Shown: positions 1 through 7,759 of the stretch, one piece after another
Position numbering within the stretch: position 1 is the first letter of the stretch
Layout: each line of letters starts with the position of its first letter
From: an uncultured Massilia sp.
GTDB taxonomy: Bacteria; Pseudomonadota; Gammaproteobacteria; Burkholderiales; Burkholderiaceae_D
NCBI GenBank assembly: GCA_913777025.1
Contig: CAJYQM010000102.1
Span: 1-47,781 of the forward strand
Direction of reading: 5' to 3'
DNA length: 47,781 bases
Notes under the pieces: generated by a model
Seen by the model: the letters and a program-made list of their open reading frames with translations, nothing else
Databases searched by the model: none
Told to the model about the DNA's origin: nothing
Position numbers and translations under genes: made by a program

Positions 1-1344
1 GCGGCTGACGGCACCACCTGGAAGGTCGGCACGCCGGCCGAAGCCCAGCCGCGCGGCGAGTGGTGGCGCGCCTTCGGCGATCCGGCGCTGGATGCGCTCG
101 TGCTTGATGCCACCGCCAACAACCAGAGCCTGGCCGTGGCCGCGGCCCGGGTCAAGCAGGCCCGCAGCATCGCCGGCATCGCCGAAGCCGACCGGATTCC
201 GCAGATCGGCGTCGGTGTCGGTGCCCAGCGCGCCCGCCTGTCGCCGCTGGAAGCCCAGCAGGCATCGGGCACGCCGGTGGCGCCCGCCAACACCTATTCG
301 GCGCGGCTGTCGGCCAGCTACGAGCTCGACCTGTTCGGCCGGGTGTCGAGCAACGTGGCGGCGGCGCGTGGCGACGCCGGCGCGGTGGAAGCGACCTACC
401 GTTCGGTGCTGCTGTCGCTGCAGGCCGACGTGGCGCAGACCTACCTGCGGCTGCGTGCGCTGGACGCCGAACTGGCGACGGTGGAGCAGACCGTGCGCCT
501 GCGCGAGGAAAGCGTGCGCGTGACCGGACGCCGTTTCGAGTTGGGCGACATCGGCGAATTCGACCTGGCCCGCGCCCGCACCGAATTGTCGACCGCGCGC
601 GCCGAAGCCATCGGCCTGCAGCGCCAGCGCACCACCGCCGAACACGCGCTGGCGGTCCTGCTGGGCAAGCCGGCATCGAACTTCAGCGCGCCGGCGCGGC
701 CGCTGGAAGATGGCGCGACCCTGCCGCTGATCCCGGCCGGTCTGCCGTCCACGCTGCTGGAGCGCCGTCCCGACATCGCCGGCGCCCAGCGCACGATGGA
801 AGCGGCCAATGCGCGCATCGGCGTGGCGCGGTCCGCCATGTTCCCGGCGCTGAGCATCGGCGCCGACGGAGGCGGGGTGGCCAGCACCTTCGGCGACGTG
901 TTCAAGTGGAGCAGCCGCTCCTGGTTGCTGGGCGCGTCGCTGGCCATGCCGCTGATCGACGGCGGCCGCAACCGCGCCAACATCACGCGCAGCGAGGCCG
1001 CGCTCGAGGAGGCGGTGGGCAGCTACCGCCAGAGCGTGCTGAGCGCCTTTGCCGAGGTCGAGGACAACCTGGCCGGCCTGCGCATCCTGGCCGGGCAGAG
1101 CTTCGAGACCGAGCAGGCGCTGGTGTCGGCGCGCCGTTCGGCCGACCTTGCGCAAAAGCTGTACGACGCCGGCCGTTCCGGCTACCTGGAACTGCTGGAC
1201 GCCCAGCGCAACCTGGCCTCGGTCCAGCGCAGCGCGGTGCAGTTGCGCGGCGAACGCGCCGTGACCACGGTGGCGCTGATCCGCGCGCTGGGCGGCGGCT
1301 GGGATGCGCCGCGGCCGGACGATACGGCCCAAGCCCGGCATTGA
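1..1344 (+). CDS. RND efflux outer-membrane channel, NodT/OprM family (5' end missing)
   Basis: The frame is open from base 1, so the start and lipoprotein signal lie outside the window; 447 codons remain. It should be the trimeric outer-membrane exit duct of a tripartite RND or MFS drug pump. The visible part begins near a WWRAFGDPALDAL motif, typical of the start of the first OEP repeat in NodT-family channels. Two OEP repeats of long Ala/Arg/Glu-rich helices follow, with LLERRPDIAGAQR between them, a family hallmark. The C-terminal half carries YDAGRSGYLELLDAQR, also characteristic. The membrane-fusion and pump genes are probably just upstream, since the gene is last before a strong terminator. 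The family call is secure; the exported substrate cannot be told. Confidence 0.93.
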   Translation, partial: AADGTTWKVGTPAEAQPRGEWWRAFGDPALDALVLDATANNQSLAVAAARVKQARSIAGIAEADRIPQIGVGVGAQRARLSPLEAQQASGTPVAPANTYSARLSASYELDLFGRVSSNVAAARGDAGAVEATYRSVLLSLQADVAQTYLRLRALDAELATVEQTVRLREESVRVTGRRFELGDIGEFDLARARTELSTARAEAIGLQRQRTTAEHALAVLLGKPASNFSAPARPLEDGATLPLIPAGLPSTLLERRPDIAGAQRTMEAANARIGVARSAMFPALSIGADGGGVASTFGDVFKWSSRSWLLGASLAMPLIDGGRNRANITRSEAALEEAVGSYRQSVLSAFAEVEDNLAGLRILAGQSFETEQALVSARRSADLAQKLYDAGRSGYLELLDAQRNLASVQRSAVQLRGERAVTTVALIRALGGGWDAPRPDDTAQARH

Positions 1345-1393
1345 ACACAAAAGAGTCTCGTCCTTGGGCTGATTACTACCGATGATGCCCTTT

Positions 1394-1430
1394 GCGGCAG
1401 TCCGCGTGAGCGGCTGCCGTTTTTTCGTTT
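1394..1430 (+). terminator. Rho-independent terminator after the efflux channel gene
   Basis: The arms CGGCAG (1395-1400) and CTGCCG (1414-1419) pair, continue inward as CCGC/GCGG around a GTGA loop with one bulged T, and are followed at once by six T and then CGTTTT. This is a complete intrinsic terminator. Confidence 0.88.
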
Positions 1431-1447
1431 TGTCGAAAAACTTTACA
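1431..1447 (+). promoter_or_regulatory. Copy 1 of a 17-bp box, possible enhancer site
   Basis: TGTCGAAAAACTTTACA matches the copy at 1554-1570 at 15 of 17 positions. Both copies show TGT-N11-ACA end symmetry and lie upstream of a sigma-54 promoter. Such promoters need an enhancer-binding activator, and in PEP-CTERM systems this is usually the PrsR-type response regulator. Assigning the box to PrsR is inference. Confidence 0.55.
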
Positions 1448-1553
1448 TTCATCAATTGCATCATATTGATCAAATTATCAATGTTTTCTGCTCATCTGAG
1501 AGGTATGGTGGATTTGATGATCGATGACTCTTGTACTTGAAATATCTTTTTCC

Positions 1554-1570
1554 TGTCGGAAAATTTTACA
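1554..1570 (+). promoter_or_regulatory. Copy 2 of the 17-bp box, possible enhancer site
   Basis: TGTCGGAAAATTTTACA repeats the 1431-1447 box in the same orientation, 123 bases downstream. It is about 80 bases before the -24 element, a usual distance for a sigma-54 activator site. Confidence 0.55.
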
Positions 1571-1633
1571 GCGAATCCGAAAAATCGCTACTGCTGATAC
1601 GTAAGGGATTGATTCTCCATGGGTTTTTGAAGC

Positions 1634-1649
1634 TGGCACTGTAATTGCT
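1634..1649 (+). promoter_or_regulatory. Sigma-54 (RpoN) -24/-12 promoter
   Basis: TGGCAC (1634-1639) and TTGCT (1645-1649) stand at the exact RpoN spacing: the invariant GG (1635-1636) and GC (1647-1648) are 12 bases apart. Transcription would start near 1660, leaving about 43 bases of leader before the ATG at 1703. PEP-CTERM protein genes are often RpoN-dependent in exosortase-bearing bacteria, which fits the gene downstream. Confidence 0.85.
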
Positions 1650-1702
1650 TTAAGGGAAGTTATAGTAACGAAAAACAACTTTAACTTTCCCAGGGATTCA
1701 CC

Positions 1703-2407
1703 ATGAACAAGACCCTCTTCGCCACACTCGGCTTCGCCGCCGCCCTGTTCGCCACCAGCGCCCAAGCCCACTACCAGACGATCATCCCGACCACGACGAC
1801 GGCCGTCACCGACATGAACCAGCGCTTCAGCACCACCTATGCCCTCGACGGCAACAAATACACCAATGTATGGGTCGGTGTCGTCGCCAAGGGCGACTAT
1901 GGCGTCAACGGCTTCTTCCAGGACGACCAGTATTTCAATCTCTTCGTCGATGGCCTGCAGGTTGCACACTGGAGCAGCAGCGGCGGCAGCAACTACTCGG
2001 TCGACACGAACCTCTACGGCATCGACTACACCCTGAGCGGCTACGTGAGCCTGACCGATGCGCAGTGGACCGCGTTCTCCGCCGACAACAAGCTGAACAT
2101 CACGTGGCAGAACGGTTCGGACGTGACGCCGTCCTCCTTCTGGGGCGGGCCGGACTACGTCAGCTTCAACGTGCAGGGTATCCTGGCCTCGGTGGCGACC
2201 GCTCCGGTTTCGACCACTCCGGTCACCACCACCCCGACCACCACGACACCGGTGACCACGACGCCAGTCACAACCTCGCCGCAGCCGGTCACCAGCGTAC
2301 CGACGACCGGTTCGACGGCGAACGCCGTCCCGGAACCGGGCTCGATCGCGCTGCTGGGCCTGGGCCTGGCCGCGCTCGGCTTCGCACACCGCCGCCGCAA
2401 GGGCTGA
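1703..2407 (+). CDS. PEP-CTERM sorting domain protein, exported
   Basis: This 234-residue protein has a Sec signal peptide at residues 1-22, a soluble Ser/Asn/Tyr-rich domain at about 23-165, and a Thr/Pro/Val-repeat linker at about 166-205. The sorting tail follows: VPEP at 209-212, a hydrophobic helix at 213-228 and a basic RRRK end. That architecture marks a substrate of the exosortase/EpsH system, cleaved near the PEP motif and passed to the cell surface or matrix. The Thr-rich linker is a plausible O-glycosylation region. I recognise no enzymatic domain in the soluble part. The start has a CAGGGA ribosome site nearby. The gene stands alone under a sigma-54 promoter, so it is probably tied to exopolysaccharide or floc regulation. 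Confidence 0.9.
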   Translation: MNKTLFATLGFAAALFATSAQAHYQTIIPTTTTAVTDMNQRFSTTYALDGNKYTNVWVGVVAKGDYGVNGFFQDDQYFNLFVDGLQVAHWSSSGGSNYSVDTNLYGIDYTLSGYVSLTDAQWTAFSADNKLNITWQNGSDVTPSSFWGGPDYVSFNVQGILASVATAPVSTTPVTTTPTTTTPVTTTPVTTSPQPVTSVPTTGSTANAVPEPGSIALLGLGLAALGFAHRRRKG

Positions 2408-2433
2408 TGCCCTCGGCAGCAGGGTAGACACGA

Positions 2434-2460
2434 ACGGGGCCGACGCCCCGTTTGCCGTTT
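2434..2460 (+). terminator. Probable intrinsic terminator after the PEP-CTERM gene
   Basis: ACGGGGC (2434-2440) and GCCCCGT (2445-2451) form a perfect 7-bp stem around CGAC. The T tract that follows is interrupted (TTGCCGTTT), so the terminator may be leaky. Confidence 0.65.
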
Positions 2461-2478
2461 CTGGACTATGATGCGGCC

Positions 2479-3009
2479 ATGCCAGATTCCCTGCTTACCG
2501 GCCTCGCTCCCGTCATCGCGCTTGACACCCGCATCGTCATCCTGGGCAGCTTTCCGGGCGCCGCCTCGCTGGCCGCGCAGCAGTATTACGCCCATCCGCG
2601 CAACCAGTTCTGGAAACTGGTCGGCGCGCTGGTCGGCGAAGATTTGTATGCCCTCCCTTACGACCAGCGCCTGCCTCGCCTACTGGCGCACCGCTTCGGC
2701 CTGTGGGACGTGCTGGCCGCCTGCGAACGCGAGGGCAGCCTCGACTCGGCGATCCGCAAGCCGGCGGCAAACGATTTCGAACGGCTGCACCGCTTGTGTC
2801 CGGCACTGGAGACGGTGGGATTCAATGGGCAGGCCTCGGGCAAGTTTGCGCCGCAGTTTGCGGCGCATGGTTACCGGACTGTGGTGTTGCCGTCGAGTTC
2901 GCCGGCACACATGGCCTTGAACTTCGAGCAAAAGCTGGAGCGCTGGCGTGCCCTGGTCGAACCCGGTGCGGATGTACGGCCGGGCATCCAGATGGATTGG
3001 TTGACGTAA
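2479..3009 (+). CDS. DNA-deoxyinosine (hypoxanthine) glycosylase, UDG superfamily
   Basis: A 176-residue base-excision-repair enzyme expected to remove hypoxanthine arising from adenine deamination. The N-terminal ILGSFPGAASL block and the YYAHPRNQFW block, with the Asn that serves family-6 UDG-fold enzymes, are clear. LPSSSPAH near the C-terminus fits the second active-site loop. The length is usual for the family. I chose the ATG at 2479; an earlier in-frame TTG at 2452 would add nine residues lacking family similarity. The ribosome site is weak. It stands alone, with a short GCCGCTT/AAGCGGC hairpin (3015-3030) after the stop. A G:T/U mismatch glycosylase is the main alternative. Confidence 0.85.
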   Translation: MPDSLLTGLAPVIALDTRIVILGSFPGAASLAAQQYYAHPRNQFWKLVGALVGEDLYALPYDQRLPRLLAHRFGLWDVLAACEREGSLDSAIRKPAANDFERLHRLCPALETVGFNGQASGKFAPQFAAHGYRTVVLPSSSPAHMALNFEQKLERWRALVEPGADVRPGIQMDWLT

Positions 3010-3304
3010 AACAAGCCGCTTCCAAGCGGCGAAACCTGTTGTCGTGTAGAATGACGTTATTGACTTTCCGCCGGAACAAAGTATCTCACGTACTCTTTTA
3101 ATTCGGCGCAACGTCCCTATATTGGATTCATCCCCCAGCGCGTGGGTGCCGTTTGCAGTGGGCGCCTCACGTTTCCGACTTTTCCCTTGTTGCACCGACA
3201 GACCGGCACCCTGTCCCGACGGCCGCGCATTCGCGTTTTTGCCGATCGGCGCTTTTTTCATTGCTGGCCCAGGAAGAGTCGTCTTACATCGTAAAGGACA
3301 TGAC
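3010..3304 (+). other. Intergenic leader region before the IF-1-like gene
   Basis: About 295 bases without a gene. It begins with a 6-7 bp hairpin without a T tract (3015-3030). A possible promoter follows, TTGACT (3060-3065) with TATCTC (3082-3087) 16 bases on. The rest would be an unusually long untranslated leader of about 210 bases. Near its end are two short palindromes each followed by T runs: CGCG-CATT-CGCG then TTTTT (3224-3240), and GCCGATCGGC then GC and TTTTTT (3241-3258). These resemble weak attenuators, but the stems are short and their function is not established. Confidence 0.4.
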
Positions 3305-3568
3305 ATGAAAGAAGAACTGATCGAAATGAGCGGCAAGGTCACCGAAGTGCTGCCGGAGATGCGCTTCCGCGTCGACCTGGAGAATGGGCATCAACTGGTG
3401 GCTTACACGTCGGGCCGCATGAAGAAGAACCACATCCGCATCATCGCGGGTGACCGCGTGACGCTCGAGATGTCGCCGTATGACTTGAACAAGGGCCGCA
3501 TCACCTTCCGTCATATCGACAACCGCGGCTCGTCGCCGTCGCCGGCCTCGCGCCAGCGCCGCCGCTGA
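3305..3568 (+). CDS. infA: Translation initiation factor IF-1, paralogue with basic tail
   Basis: An 87-residue S1/OB-fold protein. The core [19 protein letters not shown], then [24 protein letters not shown] and [13 protein letters not shown], is IF-1 through and through: it would bind the 30S A site with IF-2 and IF-3. Compared with the usual 72 residues it carries a 15-residue Ser/Pro/Arg-rich C-terminal tail ending RQRRR. Betaproteobacteria commonly carry a second infA away from the ribosomal-protein operon, and this isolated, long-leadered gene fits that copy. An AAAGGA ribosome site lies six bases before the ATG. An overlapping ATGACATGA at 3300-3308 forms a two-codon start-stop just before the true start, which might tune initiation. 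Confidence 0.88.
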   Translation: MKEELIEMSGKVTEVLPEMRFRVDLENGHQLVAYTSGRMKKNHIRIIAGDRVTLEMSPYDLNKGRITFRHIDNRGSSPSPASRQRRR

Positions 3569-3591
3569 TCCACGGCGCTTGAAGTAGCATG

Positions 3592-3630
3592 AAAGGGCCG
3601 GTCCTTCGCAAGAAGGGCCGGCCCTTTGTC
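3592..3630. terminator. Strong hairpin terminator between convergent genes
   Basis: AAAGGGCCGG (3592-3601) pairs perfectly with CCGGCCCTTT (3618-3627). A T-G wobble and then CCTTC/GAAGG close on a GCAA tetraloop, giving a 16-bp stem. T-rich sequence follows on the plus strand. It sits between the convergent infA-like and HDOD genes and probably serves at least the plus strand. Confidence 0.85.
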
Positions 3631-3651
3631 TTTGAAGACGCGCCCGGATCC

Positions 3652-4515
3652 TCAGTCGGCGTGGAAGGCTTCGATCAGTTCGTCCAGCAGCTCGGCGGTT
3701 TCCTCGTCGGACAGGCCGAGATAGGCCTGGACGCGCGCGCCGCCCTTGTTCCATTCGATCGATTCGGCCTGGCCCTGGTATTTGCTGATCGCGGCTTCCG
3801 CCAGCAGGGACAGCGCAACCAGCGATTGCACGGCGGGCGCCGCACTGGCGTCTTCCAGCACCGTGTAGTCGTGGTGGTGCAGGATGGCCCAGGAGACGTC
3901 GCCGGCCAGGCCCCAGTTGCGGGCCAGCAGGCAGCCGACCGAGGCGTGCGAGGTCGAGTGGCGCTCGTCCTCGAGCGCGGTGAACGGGCGTTCGGTGTCC
4001 AGCGAGGCGGCGGCGTAGGTGGCGCCGTAGTCGGCGAAGCGGTTCATCAGCAGCGGCACGCCGGTGTCGCAGAACAGGCCGAAGGTATGCGCCACGTCGC
4101 TGGCGCCGATGCGCATGCGGCGCGACAGGAACACCATGGCCTGGGCACGGCGCGAGGACAGGTCCCAGAAGCTGGCCAGGGCCGCGCCGTCGGCCGGGAT
4201 CGCCTGGCGCGCGAGCAGCCCGGCCATCAGGGCTGCGACCTGGTTCATGCCGATGAACATGATGGCCTGGTTGATCGACTTCGCCTTGCGGCCGCCGTAG
4301 ACCGACGAGTTGGCGAGCTTCAGCAGGGCGCCCGACATGCCGACGTCGCTGGCGACGATGCGGCCGATCTCATCCGGGGAAGGATCGGGCGATGCCAGCT
4401 CGCGTTGCAGGTCGGCCAGCAGGCTGGGACGCGGCGGAATACGGATCGACTTGATCAGGGCGTCGACCGGATCCTCGGCGGCGCTGGGACGGGCCAGGGC
4501 GGTTGCTGTACTCAT
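3652..4515 (-). CDS. HDOD domain signalling protein
   Basis: A 287-residue cytoplasmic protein with one HDOD domain over about residues 20-230. The signatures are IPPRPSLLADLQREL at the start of the domain, GRIVASDVGMSGALLKLANS, and SINQAIMFIGMNQVAAL. HDOD proteins resemble HD phosphohydrolases but lack the metal-binding residues and act as scaffolds in regulation, stress or motility circuits. No GGDEF, EAL or receiver domain is fused. The ATG at 4515 was chosen because the domain begins soon after. An upstream GTG-ATG at 4566 would add 17 unconvincing residues, and neither start has a strong ribosome site. Its partner is unknown. Confidence 0.85.
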   Translation of the reverse strand: MSTATALARPSAAEDPVDALIKSIRIPPRPSLLADLQRELASPDPSPDEIGRIVASDVGMSGALLKLANSSVYGGRKAKSINQAIMFIGMNQVAALMAGLLARQAIPADGAALASFWDLSSRRAQAMVFLSRRMRIGASDVAHTFGLFCDTGVPLLMNRFADYGATYAAASLDTERPFTALEDERHSTSHASVGCLLARNWGLAGDVSWAILHHHDYTVLEDASAAPAVQSLVALSLLAEAAISKYQGQAESIEWNKGGARVQAYLGLSDEETAELLDELIEAFHAD

Positions 4516-4674
4516 GACTGGGAAGGGAAGATAGTGCTGCACGGAAATATGTGCGAAGCGCATCACTATAAACTACCCGCGTAAAAGTTGCAGCAATGCA
4601 TTTGATTGTTTTGTCGATTTTGAGACTATACAGACGGTGCGACTGGCCCGACGCGAGCGTTGTAAGATTCATAC

Positions 4675-5244
4675 ATGCCTGCTTCCAATCTCATCGGTAT
4701 TGATTTTCTTGCACCTTCCCATCTCGTTGCACGCCAGTTGATCGGGGTGACGGTGCTGGTGAACGGCGTCGGCGGACGCATCGTCGAAACCGAAGCCTAC
4801 GACGGCGAAGATCCGGCCTCGCACAGCTATTCGGGGCCGACCGACCGCAATTTCGCGATGTTCGGGCCGCCCGCCCACGCCTATGTCTACCGCTCCTACG
4901 GCATCCACTGGTGCCTGAATTTCGTCTGCCGCGAAGAGGGGCATGGCGCCGGGGTCCTGATCCGGGCGCTCGAGCCGATGGTAGGATTGGAGGCGATGCA
5001 GGAGCGACGCGGCACCGTCGATGAGTGGCTGCTGTGTTCCGGGCCAGGCAAGTTGTGCCAGGCGCTGGGCGTGACGCGCGCGCTGAACGGCGCTTCGCTG
5101 GCGGCGCCGCCGTTCGAACTGCAGGCGGCGCCGGAGGGGATCGAGGTGGTCAGCGGACCGCGCATCGGGATTTCGAAGGCAGTCGATGTGCCGTGGCGTT
5201 TCGGCCTGAAGGGATCGCGCTACGTGAGCAAGCCCTTCCGTTAA
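4675..5244 (+). CDS. DNA-3-methyladenine glycosylase, AAG/MPG family
   Basis: A 189-residue monofunctional glycosylase that removes 3-methyladenine, hypoxanthine and related damaged purines to start base-excision repair. Family landmarks are VETEAY early on, which holds the catalytic Glu; the [20 protein letters not shown] strip with the intercalating Tyr; [19 protein letters not shown]; and GPRIGISKA near the C-terminus. Length matches bacterial members. The start codon is the only sensible one, and its ribosome site is weak. It is divergent from the HDOD gene, and its stop codon overlaps that of the convergent chemoreceptor gene in a shared TTAA (5241-5244). Confidence 0.92.
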   Translation: MPASNLIGIDFLAPSHLVARQLIGVTVLVNGVGGRIVETEAYDGEDPASHSYSGPTDRNFAMFGPPAHAYVYRSYGIHWCLNFVCREEGHGAGVLIRALEPMVGLEAMQERRGTVDEWLLCSGPGKLCQALGVTRALNGASLAAPPFELQAAPEGIEVVSGPRIGISKAVDVPWRFGLKGSRYVSKPFR

Positions 5245-6956
5245 CCCCTGGCGCGCCGGCGCGGCGTGCCCTGCATGGCGGCCGCACGGTGTTCGAGCGC
5301 CGGCCGCGCCCCGCGCATCGGGCTGCCCGCCGCGCGCCGTTCGGACGCCACCGGCTGGATGTCCTCGTCGCCGTCGAGCCCGATCTGCGCAGTCCCCTGC
5401 ATCGCATCCCCGCCCTCGATCTGGAACACGGACACCGCGCGCGCCAGGTTGACGGTCTGTTCGTGCAGGCTGGCCGCCGCCGCCGCCGCCTGTTCGACCA
5501 GGGCCGCGTTCTGCTGGGTCATGTCGTCCATCTGCCCGACGGCGAGATTGACCTCGGCGATGCCCTCGGCCTGCTCGCTGCTGGCCACGCTGATGCGGTT
5601 GATGATGTCGTTCACCTGCTGCACCGAGGCCACCACGCTGCCCATGCTGGCGCCGGCCTGGTTGACCGAGGCGCTGCCGTTGTCGATGATCGCCACCGAA
5701 TCGGCGATCAGCGCCTTGATCTCCTTGGCCGCCGAGGCCGAGCGCTGGGCCAGCGTACGCACTTCCGAGGCCACCACCGCGAAGCCGCGTCCCTGCTCGC
5801 CGGCGCGCGCCGCTTCCACCGCCGCGTTCAGGGCCAGGATATTGGTCTGGAACGAAATGCCGTCGATGACGCCGATGATGTCGACGATCTTGCGCGAGCT
5901 GGCGCGGATCGATTCCATCGTCGCCACAGCGCGTCCGACCGCATCGCCGCCGCTGCCGGCCAGGCGCGCCGCTTCCGCCGCCAGCTCGGTGGCCAGCCGC
6001 GCGTTGCTGGCGTTGTCCTTGACTGCCGTGGTCAGGGTCTCCATCGCGCTGGCGGTCTGCTGCAGCGAGCCGGCCTGCATCTCGGTGCGGGTCGACAGGT
6101 CCAGGTTGCCGCTGGCGATTTCCTTGGAGGCCGTGTCGATCGAGCGCACCGAACCGAGCACGCTGCGCAGCGTGCCGTTCAGGTTCGAGATGGTCTGGTC
6201 GAGGGCGCGCGCGGTGTCGGCGATCTCGTCGCGGCCGTCGTTTTGCGCGCTGCCGTCGAGCCGCCCCTCGGACAGCGCATGCACCACGGCGGAAATGGCG
6301 CCGATGTCGCGCAGCATGGCGCGCCGCACCCGTATCGTCACCGCCAGCGACACGCCGATCGACAGCAGCACCAGCACCGCCATCGTCCGGCCCAGGTCCT
6401 GGAATTCCTCGAGCGCGCCGGCATAGGCTTCCTCGCTCAGCGTCTTTTCCAGCGCCGCCAGCTGGGCCAGGTGCTGGTTCAGGATGACGAAGTCCTTTTC
6501 CGCCTTCTGCATCGAATTGGTCGCGATCGATTGGTCGACCTGCGCCATCTCGATGGTCTCCCGCACCGCCTTGCGGTAGGCCGCCAGCGACGCCAGCGAG
6601 GCCTCGACCGGCTTGCGCTCGGCCGGGCTGGCGACTTGCGCCAGGGCGTCGAGCTGGCCTTTCAACGCCGCGTGGCGGCTGTCGATATCCGCGGTCAGGC
6701 CGTCCAGCCTGGCCTTGGCGAAGCTGCCGTTGACCCAGGCCAGCAACTGGTAGGCGTTCGCGTGCACGTACTTGGCGTCGCCCGCCGCCTCGGCCACGCT
6801 CTTGAGGCGCGCCGTGCGTACCTGCACCATGTTTTCCAAGGAGGCGTTCTGGCGCACCATCCCGTAGTAAGCCGCACCCGACAGCATCAGCAGCAGCACC
6901 AGCACGAGGCCCGGTGCCAGCAGCAGCTTCGGACCGATCCGCAATCTTTTCAGCAT
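5241..6956 (-). CDS. Methyl-accepting chemotaxis protein
   Basis: A 571-residue transmembrane chemoreceptor. One helix at about 10-32 leads into a roughly 150-residue helical periplasmic domain of four-helix-bundle type. A second helix at about 190-210 is followed by a HAMP-like linker and a long cytoplasmic signalling coiled coil. The hairpin tip, read as [20 protein letters not shown] then [15 protein letters not shown], is the CheW/CheA contact and is intact. The C-terminus is Arg-rich and lacks the NWETF-type CheR tether. The ATG at 6956 has AGGAG six bases upstream; an earlier in-frame start adds six residues without a ribosome site. The Cache-protein gene lies 75 bases upstream on the same strand, suggesting one transcript and a joint sensing role. 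Confidence 0.93.
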   Translation of the reverse strand: MLKRLRIGPKLLLAPGLVLVLLLMLSGAAYYGMVRQNASLENMVQVRTARLKSVAEAAGDAKYVHANAYQLLAWVNGSFAKARLDGLTADIDSRHAALKGQLDALAQVASPAERKPVEASLASLAAYRKAVRETIEMAQVDQSIATNSMQKAEKDFVILNQHLAQLAALEKTLSEEAYAGALEEFQDLGRTMAVLVLLSIGVSLAVTIRVRRAMLRDIGAISAVVHALSEGRLDGSAQNDGRDEIADTARALDQTISNLNGTLRSVLGSVRSIDTASKEIASGNLDLSTRTEMQAGSLQQTASAMETLTTAVKDNASNARLATELAAEAARLAGSGGDAVGRAVATMESIRASSRKIVDIIGVIDGISFQTNILALNAAVEAARAGEQGRGFAVVASEVRTLAQRSASAAKEIKALIADSVAIIDNGSASVNQAGASMGSVVASVQQVNDIINRISVASSEQAEGIAEVNLAVGQMDDMTQQNAALVEQAAAAAASLHEQTVNLARAVSVFQIEGGDAMQGTAQIGLDGDEDIQPVASERRAAGSPMRGARPALEHRAAAMQGTPRRRARG

Positions 6957-7031
6957 GCTTCGCTCCTGCTCCACAATACAAAAGCGGGAGGTGTGGACCG
7001 CCCGCGCCTGTGTTTCGACTTCGACGAGGGA

Positions 7032-7484
7032 TTATTTCTTGTACAGCCCGGCTTCGAGCACGACACCGTCGACCAGCAGGATATAGGTCGTCTTCGGCTC
7101 GATCTTGCCGGTGGTCGGGTTCTTGTACTGGTAGTCGACCCAGCCCTTGCCCTTGGCGGCCGCCAGTTCGATGATCTCGCGGCGGTACTTCTTGCCGTTC
7201 GCATCGGGCACGTCGGTCAAGTCCTTGCCGACGATCGACGGGTTGTAGGGGTGGGCCAGCACGATGCCGGTCTTCACGTCGCGCAGGTCGACGTACAGGG
7301 AGCCCTGCACGAAGTCCGGATCCTTGGCATTGATCCGTTTCATCATCTCGTCCTTGCCCTTGGACTTGATCAGTGCAGCGCCACGCTCGGCCATGGCGAT
7401 GGCGTCTTTTTCGGTCGGTTCGTTGGCCAGTGCGCTGCCAGTCAGCATGCACAAGGCGATTGCGGTTGCCATCAGCTTCATCAT
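7032..7484 (-). CDS. Periplasmic single-Cache domain protein
   Basis: A 150-residue exported protein: a Sec signal peptide at about 1-21 (MMKLMATAIALCMLTGSALA) precedes a stand-alone sCache_2-like domain. YVDLRDVKTGIVLAHPYNP and the following GKDLTDVPDANGK, then GKGWVDYQYKNP, are typical of Cache ligand-binding domains, usually part of chemoreceptors or histidine kinases. Here the domain is free in the periplasm and its gene directly precedes a chemoreceptor gene, so it may be a soluble ligand-binding partner. AAAGGA lies before tandem ATG codons at 7484 and 7481. No transmembrane anchor or enzyme domain is present. Confidence 0.85.
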   Translation of the reverse strand: MMKLMATAIALCMLTGSALANEPTEKDAIAMAERGAALIKSKGKDEMMKRINAKDPDFVQGSLYVDLRDVKTGIVLAHPYNPSIVGKDLTDVPDANGKKYRREIIELAAAKGKGWVDYQYKNPTTGKIEPKTTYILLVDGVVLEAGLYKK

Positions 7485-7759
7485 CAATTCCTTTCGAGAA
7501 CAATGCTTGGACAGAATGTTTCCTATTTGCATTTCGTACTCTACGCCGCGGGTTCTTCGATACGGTTGTGATAGCGCAAAAGCGGGGAGGTGGTTGTGCA
7601 TAAAGGCAACGCTGATCTTCCGCATTGTCTGTGGTACCGATGATGTCGCTTGGAAACTTAATTGATTCTTGGCAACTACATGAAGCGTGTCTCTGCCTAC
7701 TATCAGTTCCTCATGGAAATTTAAGTTCCGTACGTCAACTTATCCCCTGGAGAACGCCT
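7485..7759. other. Divergent intergenic region, Cache gene / kamA-like gene
   Basis: This 275-base gap separates divergent transcription units and must hold promoters for both. I do not see a convincing sigma-70, sigma-28 or sigma-54 consensus in it. The last 130 bases are more AT-rich than the surroundings. The frame of the kamA-like gene is open back to 7625, but those codons do not look like protein. Confidence 0.4.

Larger units (their letters stand above)
1345..1702. other. AT-rich intergenic control region
   Basis: This 358-base gap holds no credible gene. In order it contains the terminator of the efflux gene (1394-1430), the first 17-bp box (1431-1447), an AT-rich stretch, the second box (1554-1570), and a sigma-54 type promoter (1634-1649) facing the PEP-CTERM gene. 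Its base composition is far more AT-rich than the genes on either side, as expected for a bendable region between enhancer-bound activator and promoter. Confidence 0.7.

Noticed and set aside
2215-2290. Tandem DNA repeat or CRISPR-like array in the PEP-CTERM gene
   Set aside because: The repeats encode the in-frame Thr/Pro stalk of the protein and lack spacers.
4669-7503. Very long open frame on the minus strand (over 900 codons)
   Set aside because: It runs across the glycosylase, chemoreceptor and Cache genes in another frame, is rich in Arg/Gly/Asp/His repeats without any domain, and is a by-product of high GC third positions.
5025-7571. Long plus-strand open frame antisense to the chemoreceptor gene
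   Set aside because: Low-complexity His/Arg/Gly translation with no motif; the opposite strand encodes a clear chemoreceptor.
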